Made by a program: the position numbers and the translations under genes. Below, one piece after another: positions 1 to 8,026 of a stretch of DNA of 64,000 bases (positions within the stretch are counted from its first letter, which is position 1; each line of letters begins with the position of its first letter). Location of the stretch: the NCBI GenBank assembly GCA_024234995.1, contig JACKNF010000003.1, positions 62,001-126,000 on the forward strand. Direction: 5' to 3'. The notes beneath the pieces were generated by a model, which made no database searches, was not told where the DNA came from, and saw only the letters and a list, made by a program, of their open reading frames with translations. The DNA comes from Gammaproteobacteria bacterium. GTDB taxonomy: Bacteria > Pseudomonadota > Gammaproteobacteria > Competibacterales > Competibacteraceae.

Positions 1-1092
1 TTGACCCACAATGCCAGTGAGGCTGAAATCAAGCAAGCCTATCGACGGCTTGCAATGAAGTATCACCCTGACCGGAACCCTGGCGACCAGGTGTCTGAAG
101 AGCATTTCAAGGAAGCCAAAGAGGCTTATGAGGTGCTTGGCGATCCTCGCAAACGGGCCGCTTATGATCAATTCGGTCATGCGGGAGTCGACGGTTCGGC
201 GGGCGGCGGGTTTAGCGGTGGTCCGGCTGACCTGGGTGATATTTTCGGTGGCGTGTTTCGCGATATTTTCGGCGGGATGCGTGGCGGCAACCAGACCTAT
301 CGAGGCGCTGATCTGCGCTACACCCTGGATTTAACGCTGGAAGAAGCTGTATTCGGCACGACTGCCAAAATCCGTGTGCCGACCTTGGTCACCTGTGTGG
401 CGTGTGCTGGTAATGGCGCCAAACCGGGCACGAAGCCTACGACGTGTCCCACCTGCCGGGGCGTCGGCCAGGTGCGGATGCAGCAAGGATTCTTCTCGAT
501 CCAGCAAACCTGTCCACGTTGTCAGGGGCGAGGTACGATTATTCCTGAACCCTGCGAAACCTGCCGGGGTAGTGGCCGGGTTGAAGAGCAGAAAACACTG
601 TCAGTTAAGGTGCCCGCAGGAGTGGACAATGGTGACCGCATCCGATTGGCTGGCGAAGGTGAAGCCGGAGAGCACAGTGGACCACCGGGCGATCTATACG
701 TGCAGATCCGGGTCAAGCAGCATCCCATCTTCACCCGTGAAGATAACGATCTGTATTGTGAGGTGCCAATCAGCTTCACTACGGCAGCGCTGGGCGGCGA
801 ATTAGAAGCGCCAACCCTGGATGGGCGAATCAGCCTGAAAATTCCAGCGGAAACTCAGACCGGCAAGGTATTCCGATTACGCAACAAAGGGGTTCGTCCG
901 GTACGTGGCGGCGCGACGGGGGATTTGCTGTGTCGAGTCGTGGTTGAAACACCGGTGAATTTAACTAAGGAACAAAAGGAGTTGTTGCAACAGTTCGCTG
1001 AAACCATGCAAGCGGGCGGCAAGCAGCACACGCCGCAAGAAGGCAGTTGGCTGGATGGCGTCAAGAAATTCTTCGAGGAGATGAAGTTTTAA
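1..1092 (+). CDS. dnaJ: Chaperone protein DnaJ, 5' end cut by window
   Basis: Hsp40 co-chaperone that delivers unfolded clients to DnaK and stimulates its ATPase in the cytoplasm. The visible 363 residues start inside the J domain; by comparison with E. coli DnaJ about a dozen N-terminal residues lie before the window, so the leading TTG is an internal Leu codon and not a start. Seen in order: the HPD tripeptide (YHPDRN) near residue 21, a Gly/Phe-rich linker around 65-100, four CxxCxGxG zinc-finger motifs (CVACAGNG, CPTCRGVG, CPRCQGRG, CETCRGSG) around 130-200, and the C-terminal substrate-binding domains. Dnak is expected just upstream but is not in view. The gene is followed by 196 bp before the convergent dsbC. 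Confidence 0.97.
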   Translation: MTHNASEAEIKQAYRRLAMKYHPDRNPGDQVSEEHFKEAKEAYEVLGDPRKRAAYDQFGHAGVDGSAGGGFSGGPADLGDIFGGVFRDIFGGMRGGNQTYRGADLRYTLDLTLEEAVFGTTAKIRVPTLVTCVACAGNGAKPGTKPTTCPTCRGVGQVRMQQGFFSIQQTCPRCQGRGTIIPEPCETCRGSGRVEEQKTLSVKVPAGVDNGDRIRLAGEGEAGEHSGPPGDLYVQIRVKQHPIFTREDNDLYCEVPISFTTAALGGELEAPTLDGRISLKIPAETQTGKVFRLRNKGVRPVRGGATGDLLCRVVVETPVNLTKEQKELLQQFAETMQAGGKQHTPQEGSWLDGVKKFFEEMKF

Positions 1093-1288
1093 TCACCGCC
1101 TCCCTAGAGGTGATGATGCAGAGACACCGCCATTGCCGCCCGCTCCAAAGCTTACCGGAGCGGGTCTGCTGGCTGGTTACCCGCTATCAAGCGCATGGAC
1201 TCAACCGCATCCGGGAAACACCCAAGAGATGTAATTTAAACCGGTGTAACGGGAGTTAAGGGAAGGACGTGCATGCTTACGCAGTTGT

Positions 1289-2053
1289 CTAATTCTTGCC
1301 CTTTGCCAGTAGTTGCGCCAGTTGCATTGGCGGCATGTAACCAGGAATCATTTCACCACCTTCCAAAATCAAGCTTGGCGTCCCTTGCACTCCCAATTTC
1401 TGGCCCAACTCGAATTGCGCCTTCACCGGATTGTCGCAAGTCTTACGCTCGATCTCCTCGCCACGCTTGGCCTTGGTCATTGCGTCTTGCCGGCTGTCAG
1501 CACACCAAACCGCCACCGCCTTGTTGAACGAATCGGAATTGATCCCCTCGCGTGGAAACATCAGGTAGCGTATTTTAATACCTTCCTTATTGTAAGCAGC
1601 CATCTGACTGTGCATCTTGCGGCAGTAACCGCAGTCGACATCGGTAAACACCGTCACCGTATGTTGCGCCACCCCTTCCGGAGCAAACACCACCATGTCT
1701 TTTTCATTGACTGTCTCAATCACTTTGAGACGCAGCTCGCTGCGCCGGCGATCAGTCAAATTGGTGCGAGAGTCCAGGTCAAGCAGGTCACCCTGCAAGA
1801 CAAAACGGCCATCCTCGCTCAGATAAAAGACTTGGCCGCCGAGAATAACCTCGAACAAGCCAGGAACGGCTGCCGGAGCAACGCTGTCAGGCTGTTCGCC
1901 ATTTACAGCCGCCTGCAATTTCGTCAAATCCGGTTGTTTGATGGTCACAGGCGTTGTACCCATCGCGGACGTAGCCAACTCGGGAGCCGGGCTTTCAGCG
2001 GCCAGACTGGTAGCAGCATACAAGGTAGCGACAATCAATAAGGTTTTATGCAT
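1289..2053 (-). CDS. dsbC: Periplasmic thiol:disulfide interchange protein DsbC
   Basis: Disulfide isomerase of the periplasm, kept reduced by DsbD. The protein has a signal peptide (MHKTLLIVATLYAATSLAA), a DsbC/G dimerisation region (about 70-120) and a thioredoxin-fold domain with the active site DVDCGYCRKMH, i.e. the CGYC motif typical of DsbC, plus a cis-Pro loop (GTPSLI). Length (254 aa) fits the family. The ATG at 2053 is preferred because it begins directly at the signal peptide; an in-frame GTG four codons upstream (2065) is possible. It is convergent with dnaJ and divergent from queA, with which it shares a promoter region of at most about 80 bp. Confidence 0.93.
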   Translation of the reverse strand: MHKTLLIVATLYAATSLAAESPAPELATSAMGTTPVTIKQPDLTKLQAAVNGEQPDSVAPAAVPGLFEVILGGQVFYLSEDGRFVLQGDLLDLDSRTNLTDRRRSELRLKVIETVNEKDMVVFAPEGVAQHTVTVFTDVDCGYCRKMHSQMAAYNKEGIKIRYLMFPREGINSDSFNKAVAVWCADSRQDAMTKAKRGEEIERKTCDNPVKAQFELGQKLGVQGTPSLILEGGEMIPGYMPPMQLAQLLAKGKN

Positions 2054-2133
2054 TTCAATACCCACATAATAGCAACAGAATGATCCATCAGAGTTTAGAC
2101 AATGACCAGGGTTCCACAGTGACCGGTGATACG

Positions 2134-3210
2134 GTGAAAATAGCTATCCGGCCTGATGCCGCAGCATCAGGTTGCACCCTGCAACAACAGGATTTTCACT
2201 TTGACCTGCCACCGGAGTTGATTGCCCAGCACCCGCCAGCGCAACGCGGCGACAGCCGGCTGCTAACCCTGGATGGCGCAACGGGTCAACTCAGCGACTA
2301 TGGGTTCCGCGACCTGCCTGAACTGCTACAACCTGGCGATTTGCTGGTATTCAACGACACTCGGGTGATTCCAGCCCGGCTGTTCGGACGCAAAGCCAGC
2401 GGTGGACGGTTCGAATTGCTGGTAGAACGGCTGCTAGATGAACGGCGGGCGTTTGTCCAGCTCCGGGCCAGCAAAGCGCCCAAGCCAGGCGGGCAGTTAC
2501 GATTCGACGCTGGCTTCACTGCAACCGTGCTCAGCCGTTGCGATGACCTGTTCGAGATTCATCTGGATGACGATGAATCGCTGTTAACGCTGCTGGAACA
2601 GCATGGCCGCATTCCTCTGCCGCCTTATATTACCCGTGAACCAACCAGGGAAGATCAAGAACGTTATCAGACCATCTATGCTCGTCAACCGGGTGCTGTT
2701 GCCGCGCCCACCGCAGGCTTGCACTTTGATCAGGCATTGCTCGACCGGCTCGCCCAACGAGGGGTGGAACGGACCTTCATTACCCTGCACGTCGGCGCGG
2801 GCACCTTCCAGCCGCTGCGAGTGGAGCGTGTGACAGAGCATACGATGCACGCCGAATGGATCAACGTCAGTACCGCAGCTTGCGAACGCATTCAGGCAAC
2901 CTGGGCACGCGGGGGGCGGGTTATCGCGGTCGGCACCACCGTTGTACGGGCACTAGAAACCGCTGCCAGTGAGGATGGCATTCTCCGGCCTTGGAGCGGT
3001 GAGACCCGGATCTTCATTTACCCTGGTTACCGCTTCCGTAGTGTGAATGCACTGATCACCAATTTTCATCTACCGAAATCCACCTTGCTAATGCTAGTAG
3101 CCGCCTTCGCCGGCCGCACGCAAATTCTTAGCGCCTATCGCCATGCAGTTGAACAGCGTTACCGGTTCTTCAGTTACGGCGACGCCATGTTGATAAACCC
3201 TGTCCAGTGA
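2134..3210 (+). CDS. queA: S-adenosylmethionine:tRNA ribosyltransferase-isomerase QueA
   Basis: Transfers and rearranges the ribosyl moiety of SAM onto preQ1 in tRNA, giving epoxyqueuosine at the wobble position of GUN anticodons. Family motifs are clear: FDLPPELIAQHP at the start of the conserved core, GDLLVFNDTRVIPARL, the AAPTAGLHF block, LHVGAGTFQP and the C-terminal TNFHLPKSTLLMLVAAF. The GTG at 2134 gives 358 residues, the usual family length (about 350); the longest frame begins at 2080 with roughly 18 extra residues that do not resemble the family. Neither start has a strong ribosome binding site. The usual tgt/yajC neighbours are absent; htpX follows. Confidence 0.95.
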   Translation: MKIAIRPDAAASGCTLQQQDFHFDLPPELIAQHPPAQRGDSRLLTLDGATGQLSDYGFRDLPELLQPGDLLVFNDTRVIPARLFGRKASGGRFELLVERLLDERRAFVQLRASKAPKPGGQLRFDAGFTATVLSRCDDLFEIHLDDDESLLTLLEQHGRIPLPPYITREPTREDQERYQTIYARQPGAVAAPTAGLHFDQALLDRLAQRGVERTFITLHVGAGTFQPLRVERVTEHTMHAEWINVSTAACERIQATWARGGRVIAVGTTVVRALETAASEDGILRPWSGETRIFIYPGYRFRSVNALITNFHLPKSTLLMLVAAFAGRTQILSAYRHAVEQRYRFFSYGDAMLINPVQ

Positions 3211-3261
3211 GGTAACGCACGCTTTCAGCCGGTTTAACGAATTGAAAACCCGTTCCTCATT

Positions 3262-3289
3262 CTTGAAATTTTCCCTGAAGTGTCTATAG
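3262..3289 (+). promoter_or_regulatory. Candidate sigma-32 heat-shock promoter of htpX
   Basis: The sequence CTTGAAA at 3262-3268 matches the sigma-32 -35 consensus exactly, followed after 12-15 nt by a TGTCTATAG stretch (3281-3289) in the -10 position. It lies about 35 bp upstream of the htpX start. HtpX is a heat-shock protein in E. coli, so position and function agree. The -10 half does not match the CCCCATNT consensus well, so confidence is moderate. Confidence 0.45.
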
Positions 3290-3322
3290 AGTCGCCAGCA
3301 TCATCCTTGCGGAGCACAACCA

Positions 3323-4207
3323 ATGAAACGTACTTTTCTGTTTATCGTCACTAATCTGGCGGTGATCGTGCTACTCGGCATCATCACCCGCTTACTCGGC
3401 GTCGATCGCTTTCTGGTTGGAAGCGGCATTAATCTCACCGGCCTGTTGATTTTCTCAGCCATTTTCGGCATGGGCGGCTCCTTGATCTCGCTTCTCATGT
3501 CCAAGTGGATTGCGAAAATGTCGGTAGGCGCCCAAGTCATTGAGCAACCGCGTACTCAGACCGAGTTGTGGTTAATGGAAACGGTCCGCCGCCAAGCCCA
3601 AGGTGCTGGGATTGGGATGCCAGAAGTTGCTATTTACAATTCGCCAGAACCGAATGCCTTCGCGACCGGCGCTAGCCGCAATCATGCCCTGGTCGCTGTC
3701 AGCACTGGTTTGATGCAGCAGATGAGCGCTGAAGAAGTGGAAGCAGTATTGGGCCACGAAGTCAGTCATGTTGCCAATGGCGACATGGTGACATTGACCT
3801 TGATTCAGGGCGTGCTGAATACCTTCGTGATCGCCTTGTCGCGCGTCGTGGGCTATCTGGTGGATCAGGCGCTGTCACGGGGCGAACAGTATCGCGGTCC
3901 TGGCATAGGCTACTACATCACCAGCTTTATCATGGAAATCGTATTCGGCTTTCTTGCTTCGCTCGTGGTAATGTGGTTTAGCCGCCAGCGTGAATTTCAC
4001 GCCGACGCGGGCGGTGCACGACTGGCAGGACGAGGCAAGATGATTGCCGCATTGGAACGGTTGCGACAGTTGAATGAACCTTCGCAACTGCCCTCACAAA
4101 TGGCGGCATTTGGCATCAACAGCGGTCTGGGCGAAGGTCTGCGCAAGCTACTCATGACCCATCCGCCACTGGAAGAGCGCATCACTGCGCTGCGCCAAGG
4201 CGGATAA
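3323..4207 (+). CDS. htpX: Membrane zinc metalloprotease HtpX
   Basis: Inner-membrane M48 peptidase that degrades misfolded membrane proteins together with FtsH. The 294-residue length equals that of the E. coli protein. Two N-terminal membrane segments (about 5-25 and 32-55) are followed by the catalytic HEVSH (HExxH) near residue 140, two further hydrophobic segments around 155-215, and the downstream glutamate region EFHADAGGARLAG that supplies the third zinc ligand. The ATG is preceded by GCGGAG. A candidate sigma-32 promoter lies immediately upstream. The gene is convergent with the FimX-like gene, with 34 bp between the stops. Confidence 0.96.
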   Translation: MKRTFLFIVTNLAVIVLLGIITRLLGVDRFLVGSGINLTGLLIFSAIFGMGGSLISLLMSKWIAKMSVGAQVIEQPRTQTELWLMETVRRQAQGAGIGMPEVAIYNSPEPNAFATGASRNHALVAVSTGLMQQMSAEEVEAVLGHEVSHVANGDMVTLTLIQGVLNTFVIALSRVVGYLVDQALSRGEQYRGPGIGYYITSFIMEIVFGFLASLVVMWFSRQREFHADAGGARLAGRGKMIAALERLRQLNEPSQLPSQMAAFGINSGLGEGLRKLLMTHPPLEERITALRQGG

Positions 4208-4241
4208 GCCGAGCAAGCCAGAGAGACAGGGAAGTTGCCAC

Positions 4242-6341
4242 TCACCCCGCGTACTGGCGGAAATCAAAATCCAGGCGCTCGCCAGCTTCCGCCACCATAC
4301 TGCCCTGCACCAGGGTCACACCGAACTGCCAGATACTGGCCATCTGCGGCGCAGTCATAACCCCAGCAGCCACGACCCGGGTGTTCAACTCATGCGCTCG
4401 CTGCGCCAGCAATGCCATCGCCTTCCGGCTGTTTTCATCCTTGGCCTTAGCGAGCCGCTCGATCAAGCTGCCATCCAGCTTGATGTAGTCTGGCGTTAGC
4501 TCTCCGAGCAAGCGTTCGGAATGCGCTTTACCCCCGAAATGGGATAATCCAATACCGCAACCCAATTCTCGCAAGTGAACCCGCAACAACCGGGTATCCT
4601 CAAAACTCTCATCAGCGTCGTCTTCCTTGATTTCAAACACCAGCAACTGCGGCGCTAGCCGACTTTCCTTGAAACGCTTGGCCAACCAATCAATAAAATC
4701 TTTTTCCACCAATGAATTACGGGATAGCCGAATAAAAAGCATTGGTGGCTTATCCCCTGTTTTCTGGATTTCGATCAACGCAGCCATACCTCGGATAATG
4801 GTCCATTTATCCAGCGTATTCATCATGCCATAGCGTACCGCCACACTGCCCAGCTTATCGATCGGCTGACGGTCACCCGCTTCATCCGTAACCCGGAGAT
4901 AAACCTTGTAACGTGCTTCCTCACCGTTTTCGAAACTGACTATCGGTTGATAATTCAAGCTGAACCGGCCACTCGTTAGCGCACCCCGAATCAAACGGAT
5001 AGCGGCTTCATCTTTCTCGCTAATCGCTGAACTGGTACTTTCTGATATGTGTTCTTCTTGAGAGGCCGCAAACACTTCGACCTGATTACCTCCTTTCTGG
5101 CGGGCTGCTTCGCAGGCGCGATCCGCATGCGAAAGGATTTGCAAGGCACTCTCATGACTGTCATGGGCGTCATAAACACCAATACAACAGGTGGTCGTTA
5201 GCAACTTACCACTGATTTTGAAACTATATTCGGCTATTTTTTCGCGAATATGATCGGCCAAAGCCAATGGATCGGTCGACGAACGGGCGGGGGCATAAAT
5301 AACAAATACTTCGCCAGCAAAGTAGGCTGCCATATCGTCCGATGCCAGCAGGGGCTTGATCAGACCGGCCGCATCGCGCACGAACTGGCTGATAGCCTCA
5401 AAACCCATGCCATGCCGGATAGCCGAATAGTCAGTGAACAAGATGTACAGCACCGTGCCATCATGTTCAATTTCCAAGGACTCCAGGAAAAACCGCCGGC
5501 TGTACAGGCCGGTTATTTCATCGAACTTAAGCATTTCCTCCAATTGCTGATTGTAAGGGCTTTTCTCTGGCGTCGCATCGCGGACGATGATCTGGGTGCA
5601 AGGCTCGTCATTCATGCGAGTTGGCGCGCACTCCAACAAGATGGGAAACGTTTGACCGTTACTACGCACTCCGACCAATTCTACAGGTTCAATGGCCTTT
5701 CCCGAACGGATACTGCGGCGCAATACGCTCTTCAGTGCATCCCGGTATCCAGGCGGGACCATGTGGACCAATTGAATATTCGCCAGATTCTCTTTGCGTT
5801 CGTAACCGAACAAACGCAGGTAAGCCGCATTGGCATAGGCGTGGACACCTTCGTGGATGTAGGCAATGGCTTCCTGAATATTTTCCAGTAATGCCTGACT
5901 GCGGATTTCGCCTTCCTTAAAGCGCACCTCGAAAGATTTCTCTCGCTTACGATCATAGAGATGGCGCAGTTCTTTGCGGATGATAGCGACCAAATGGTCC
6001 GCATCATCCAAATAGAAATAGTTGTCAGCACCTTCTTCCAGCAAACGGGCTGGCCGGTGCCCTTGGCGATGCTCATCGTCCACCACGACAATAATGGGAA
6101 TATCCTGCTGGGCCTCAGCGATCATCAACCGGACCTCAGCAATCGTGGGCAATTCTTCAGCCAATCGCAGAAGGATGAGATCCAGAGGCTGATAATCAAT
6201 CGCACTCCGGGCTTCTTCCGTCTGGCCCGTTTCGGTCAGTTCGAGTTGATAATCATCACCCCGAAGGGTCTTGACGATATGATCGATATCGGACCGGGAG
6301 CGATCCACGATCAGCATGTTAATAACAGAAGGCTCAGACAC
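4242..6341 (-). CDS. FimX-like REC-PAS-degenerate GGDEF-degenerate EAL protein
   Basis: Probable c-di-GMP-binding effector with no catalysis. Order seen: a response-regulator-like N-terminus (MLIVDRSRSDIDHIVKTLRG), a PAS domain (about 145-270), a GGDEF-like domain whose signature is FAGEVFV instead of GGDEF, and an EAL-like domain (about 450-690) whose EAL signature reads KVY (ARYKVYLRV) and whose catalytic DDFG is LSHFGG. The same architecture, the same kinds of substitution (EVL, ISQFG) and nearly the same length (699 against 691 aa) occur in Pseudomonas aeruginosa FimX, needed for type IV pilus assembly and twitching. The GTG at 6341 is chosen because AGAGG lies 9 nt upstream; a TTG at 6389 directly after the epmB stop is the alternative. 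It lies downstream of epmB on the same strand, likely co-transcribed. No pil genes are nearby. Confidence 0.8.
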   Translation of the reverse strand: MSEPSVINMLIVDRSRSDIDHIVKTLRGDDYQLELTETGQTEEARSAIDYQPLDLILLRLAEELPTIAEVRLMIAEAQQDIPIIVVVDDEHRQGHRPARLLEEGADNYFYLDDADHLVAIIRKELRHLYDRKREKSFEVRFKEGEIRSQALLENIQEAIAYIHEGVHAYANAAYLRLFGYERKENLANIQLVHMVPPGYRDALKSVLRRSIRSGKAIEPVELVGVRSNGQTFPILLECAPTRMNDEPCTQIIVRDATPEKSPYNQQLEEMLKFDEITGLYSRRFFLESLEIEHDGTVLYILFTDYSAIRHGMGFEAISQFVRDAAGLIKPLLASDDMAAYFAGEVFVIYAPARSSTDPLALADHIREKIAEYSFKISGKLLTTTCCIGVYDAHDSHESALQILSHADRACEAARQKGGNQVEVFAASQEEHISESTSSAISEKDEAAIRLIRGALTSGRFSLNYQPIVSFENGEEARYKVYLRVTDEAGDRQPIDKLGSVAVRYGMMNTLDKWTIIRGMAALIEIQKTGDKPPMLFIRLSRNSLVEKDFIDWLAKRFKESRLAPQLLVFEIKEDDADESFEDTRLLRVHLRELGCGIGLSHFGGKAHSERLLGELTPDYIKLDGSLIERLAKAKDENSRKAMALLAQRAHELNTRVVAAGVMTAPQMASIWQFGVTLVQGSMVAEAGERLDFDFRQYAG

Positions 6342-6389
6342 GCGCTCCAACCTCTGCTGGGGGCCAGATTTCAAACGGAAGCCATGCAA

Positions 6390-7403
6390 TCAGGCGCGAG
6401 GCTCTACCAGGGTTTTAGCCAGTTGCCCTGGTTGTTCCTGCACCAGTCGAGGCGCCAGATAGCCTGGCAACCGCTGACGTAATACACTCATAATAGCGAA
6501 TGCTGCGCTTTCCTTCACGGCAAAATGCGCGGCGCCCTGCACCTGGTCGAGCAGGTGCAGGTAATAGGGCAGCACCCGGGCAGCAAACAACGCCTCACTC
6601 AACGCCGCCAGGGTTGCTGCATCGTCATTGACCCCGCGCAACAGCACCGACTGATTCAACAATGTCACGCCAGCCGTTGCCAGCCATTCTAACGCCTTCA
6701 CCACGGTTCCGTCGATTTCGCGAGGGTGGTTGGCATGGACCACCAGCACCGAACGCAAGCGAGTGCGCGTCAGAACATCCACTAACCCGTCGTCGACCCG
6801 CTCGGGCAGGACAATCGGCAACCGGCTATGAATACGCAGCCGCTCCAGATGCGGAATGCGCTCCAGCGCCGCCAGGAGTGCCTCCAACCGCTGATTAGAC
6901 AACGCCAGCGGGTCTCCACCACTGAGAATCACTTCGCGGAGACTGGGGTCGCTCCCTAGATACGCCAGCGCTGGCCGCCATTGGTCCGTTCCAGCATGTG
7001 CTTCAGCATAGGGAAATTCCCGGCGGAAGCAGTAGCGGCAATGCACCGCGCAGACACCGGTAGCAATGAGCAGCGCGCGGCCATGGTATTTGTGGAGAAC
7101 TCCTGGCACTGCTTGCGCCGCATGTTCATTCAATGGATCGGCCTCGAAGCCTAGCGCCGGATCCAATTCAGCGGCCAATGGCAATACCTGCCGCAGCAAC
7201 GGGTCGTCTGGATCGCCCTGGCGCATCCGTGCCACAAAACTCCGTGGAACCCGCAACGGAAACTTTAACGCCGCTGCTTGTGCGCCGGGCAGCAGTGCAG
7301 GATCAAGAGCCAACTCACGCAGCAGTTCGACCGGATCGGTAATCGCCTGAGCCCATTGCCGTTGCCAGCAAGTCTGACTGAACATGGCTTTTGCGGTTAT
7401 CAT
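6390..7403 (-). CDS. epmB: EF-P lysine 2,3-aminomutase EpmB
   Basis: Radical-SAM, PLP-dependent enzyme converting (S)-alpha-lysine to (R)-beta-lysine, the donor for EF-P modification. The CxxxCxxC cluster motif is visible as CAVHCRYCFRR near residue 125, followed by the GGDPLAL segment typical of the family. Length 337 aa matches E. coli EpmB (about 340) and is shorter than the catabolic lysine 2,3-aminomutases, which carry extra C-terminal parts. It is divergent from efp with only 45 bp between the starts, so the two promoters must overlap or share control. epmA is 2.4 kb away beyond efp, so the complete EpmAB-EFP set is in one locus. Confidence 0.94.
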   Translation of the reverse strand: MITAKAMFSQTCWQRQWAQAITDPVELLRELALDPALLPGAQAAALKFPLRVPRSFVARMRQGDPDDPLLRQVLPLAAELDPALGFEADPLNEHAAQAVPGVLHKYHGRALLIATGVCAVHCRYCFRREFPYAEAHAGTDQWRPALAYLGSDPSLREVILSGGDPLALSNQRLEALLAALERIPHLERLRIHSRLPIVLPERVDDGLVDVLTRTRLRSVLVVHANHPREIDGTVVKALEWLATAGVTLLNQSVLLRGVNDDAATLAALSEALFAARVLPYYLHLLDQVQGAAHFAVKESAAFAIMSVLRQRLPGYLAPRLVQEQPGQLAKTLVEPRA

Positions 7404-7448
7404 AACAAGTTTTATAACTCAATCACTCTCGTGGAAGGCAGGTTTCGT

Positions 7449-8018
7449 ATGGCGATATATAGTACCAATGAATTCAAAAGCGGGCTGAAGATCATGCTGG
7501 ATGGAGATCCCTATGCTGTGGTCGAGAACGAATTTGTCAAGCCTGGCAAAGGCCAAGCGTTTAACCGCGTCAAGGTACGCAATCTGAAAACTGGCCGGGT
7601 AATTGAGCGTACCTTTAAATCCGGCGACACGGTGGAAGGTGCCGATGTGGTCGATATCGAATTACAGTATCTCTACAATGATGGCGAATACTGGCATTTC
7701 ATGGATCCGCAAAGCTTCGAACAAATCACCGCGGATGCAACTGCCATGGGCGATTCTGCCAAATGGCTCAAGGAAGAGGCGATTTGCCAGGTCACCTTGT
7801 GGAACGGTGTCCCTTTGAGTGTTGCCCCCCCGAATTTCGTGATTATGACGATTGTTGAAACCGACCCAGGGCTGCGCGGCGATACCTCAGGCGGTGGCGG
7901 CAAACCCGCGACCCTGGAAACCGGCGCGGTTGTCCGGGTGCCCTTGTTTGTTCAGAGCGGCGAGGTTATCAAAATAGACACCCGGACCGGCGAATATGCT
8001 TCCAGGGTCAAGGAGTAG
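7449..8018 (+). CDS. efp: Elongation factor P
   Basis: Translation factor that binds between the P and E sites and rescues ribosomes stalled on polyproline. The 189-aa protein aligns end to end with E. coli EF-P (188 aa). The modified lysine is Lys34 in KPGKGQAF, so this is the beta-lysylated type and not the rhamnosylated Arg32 type, which agrees with epmB and epmA beside it. The ATG at 7449 begins MAIYSTNEFKSGLKIMLDG, the normal N-terminus, with GGAAGG upstream; a frame extension to 7278 overlaps epmB and is not expected to be translated. The next gene begins 8 nt after the stop. Confidence 0.97.
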   Translation: MAIYSTNEFKSGLKIMLDGDPYAVVENEFVKPGKGQAFNRVKVRNLKTGRVIERTFKSGDTVEGADVVDIELQYLYNDGEYWHFMDPQSFEQITADATAMGDSAKWLKEEAICQVTLWNGVPLSVAPPNFVIMTIVETDPGLRGDTSGGGGKPATLETGAVVRVPLFVQSGEVIKIDTRTGEYASRVKE

Positions 8019-8026
8019 GAGCGCAC

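Noticed and set aside
1092..1114. Hairpin ATCACC...GGTGAT after dnaJ as a terminator
   Set aside because: Short and interrupted stem with no U-tract on the dnaJ strand.
1313..2041. Long plus-strand frame (242 codons) opposite dsbC
   Set aside because: Antisense to a well-supported dsbC gene; composition is a mirror of it and no family is recognised.
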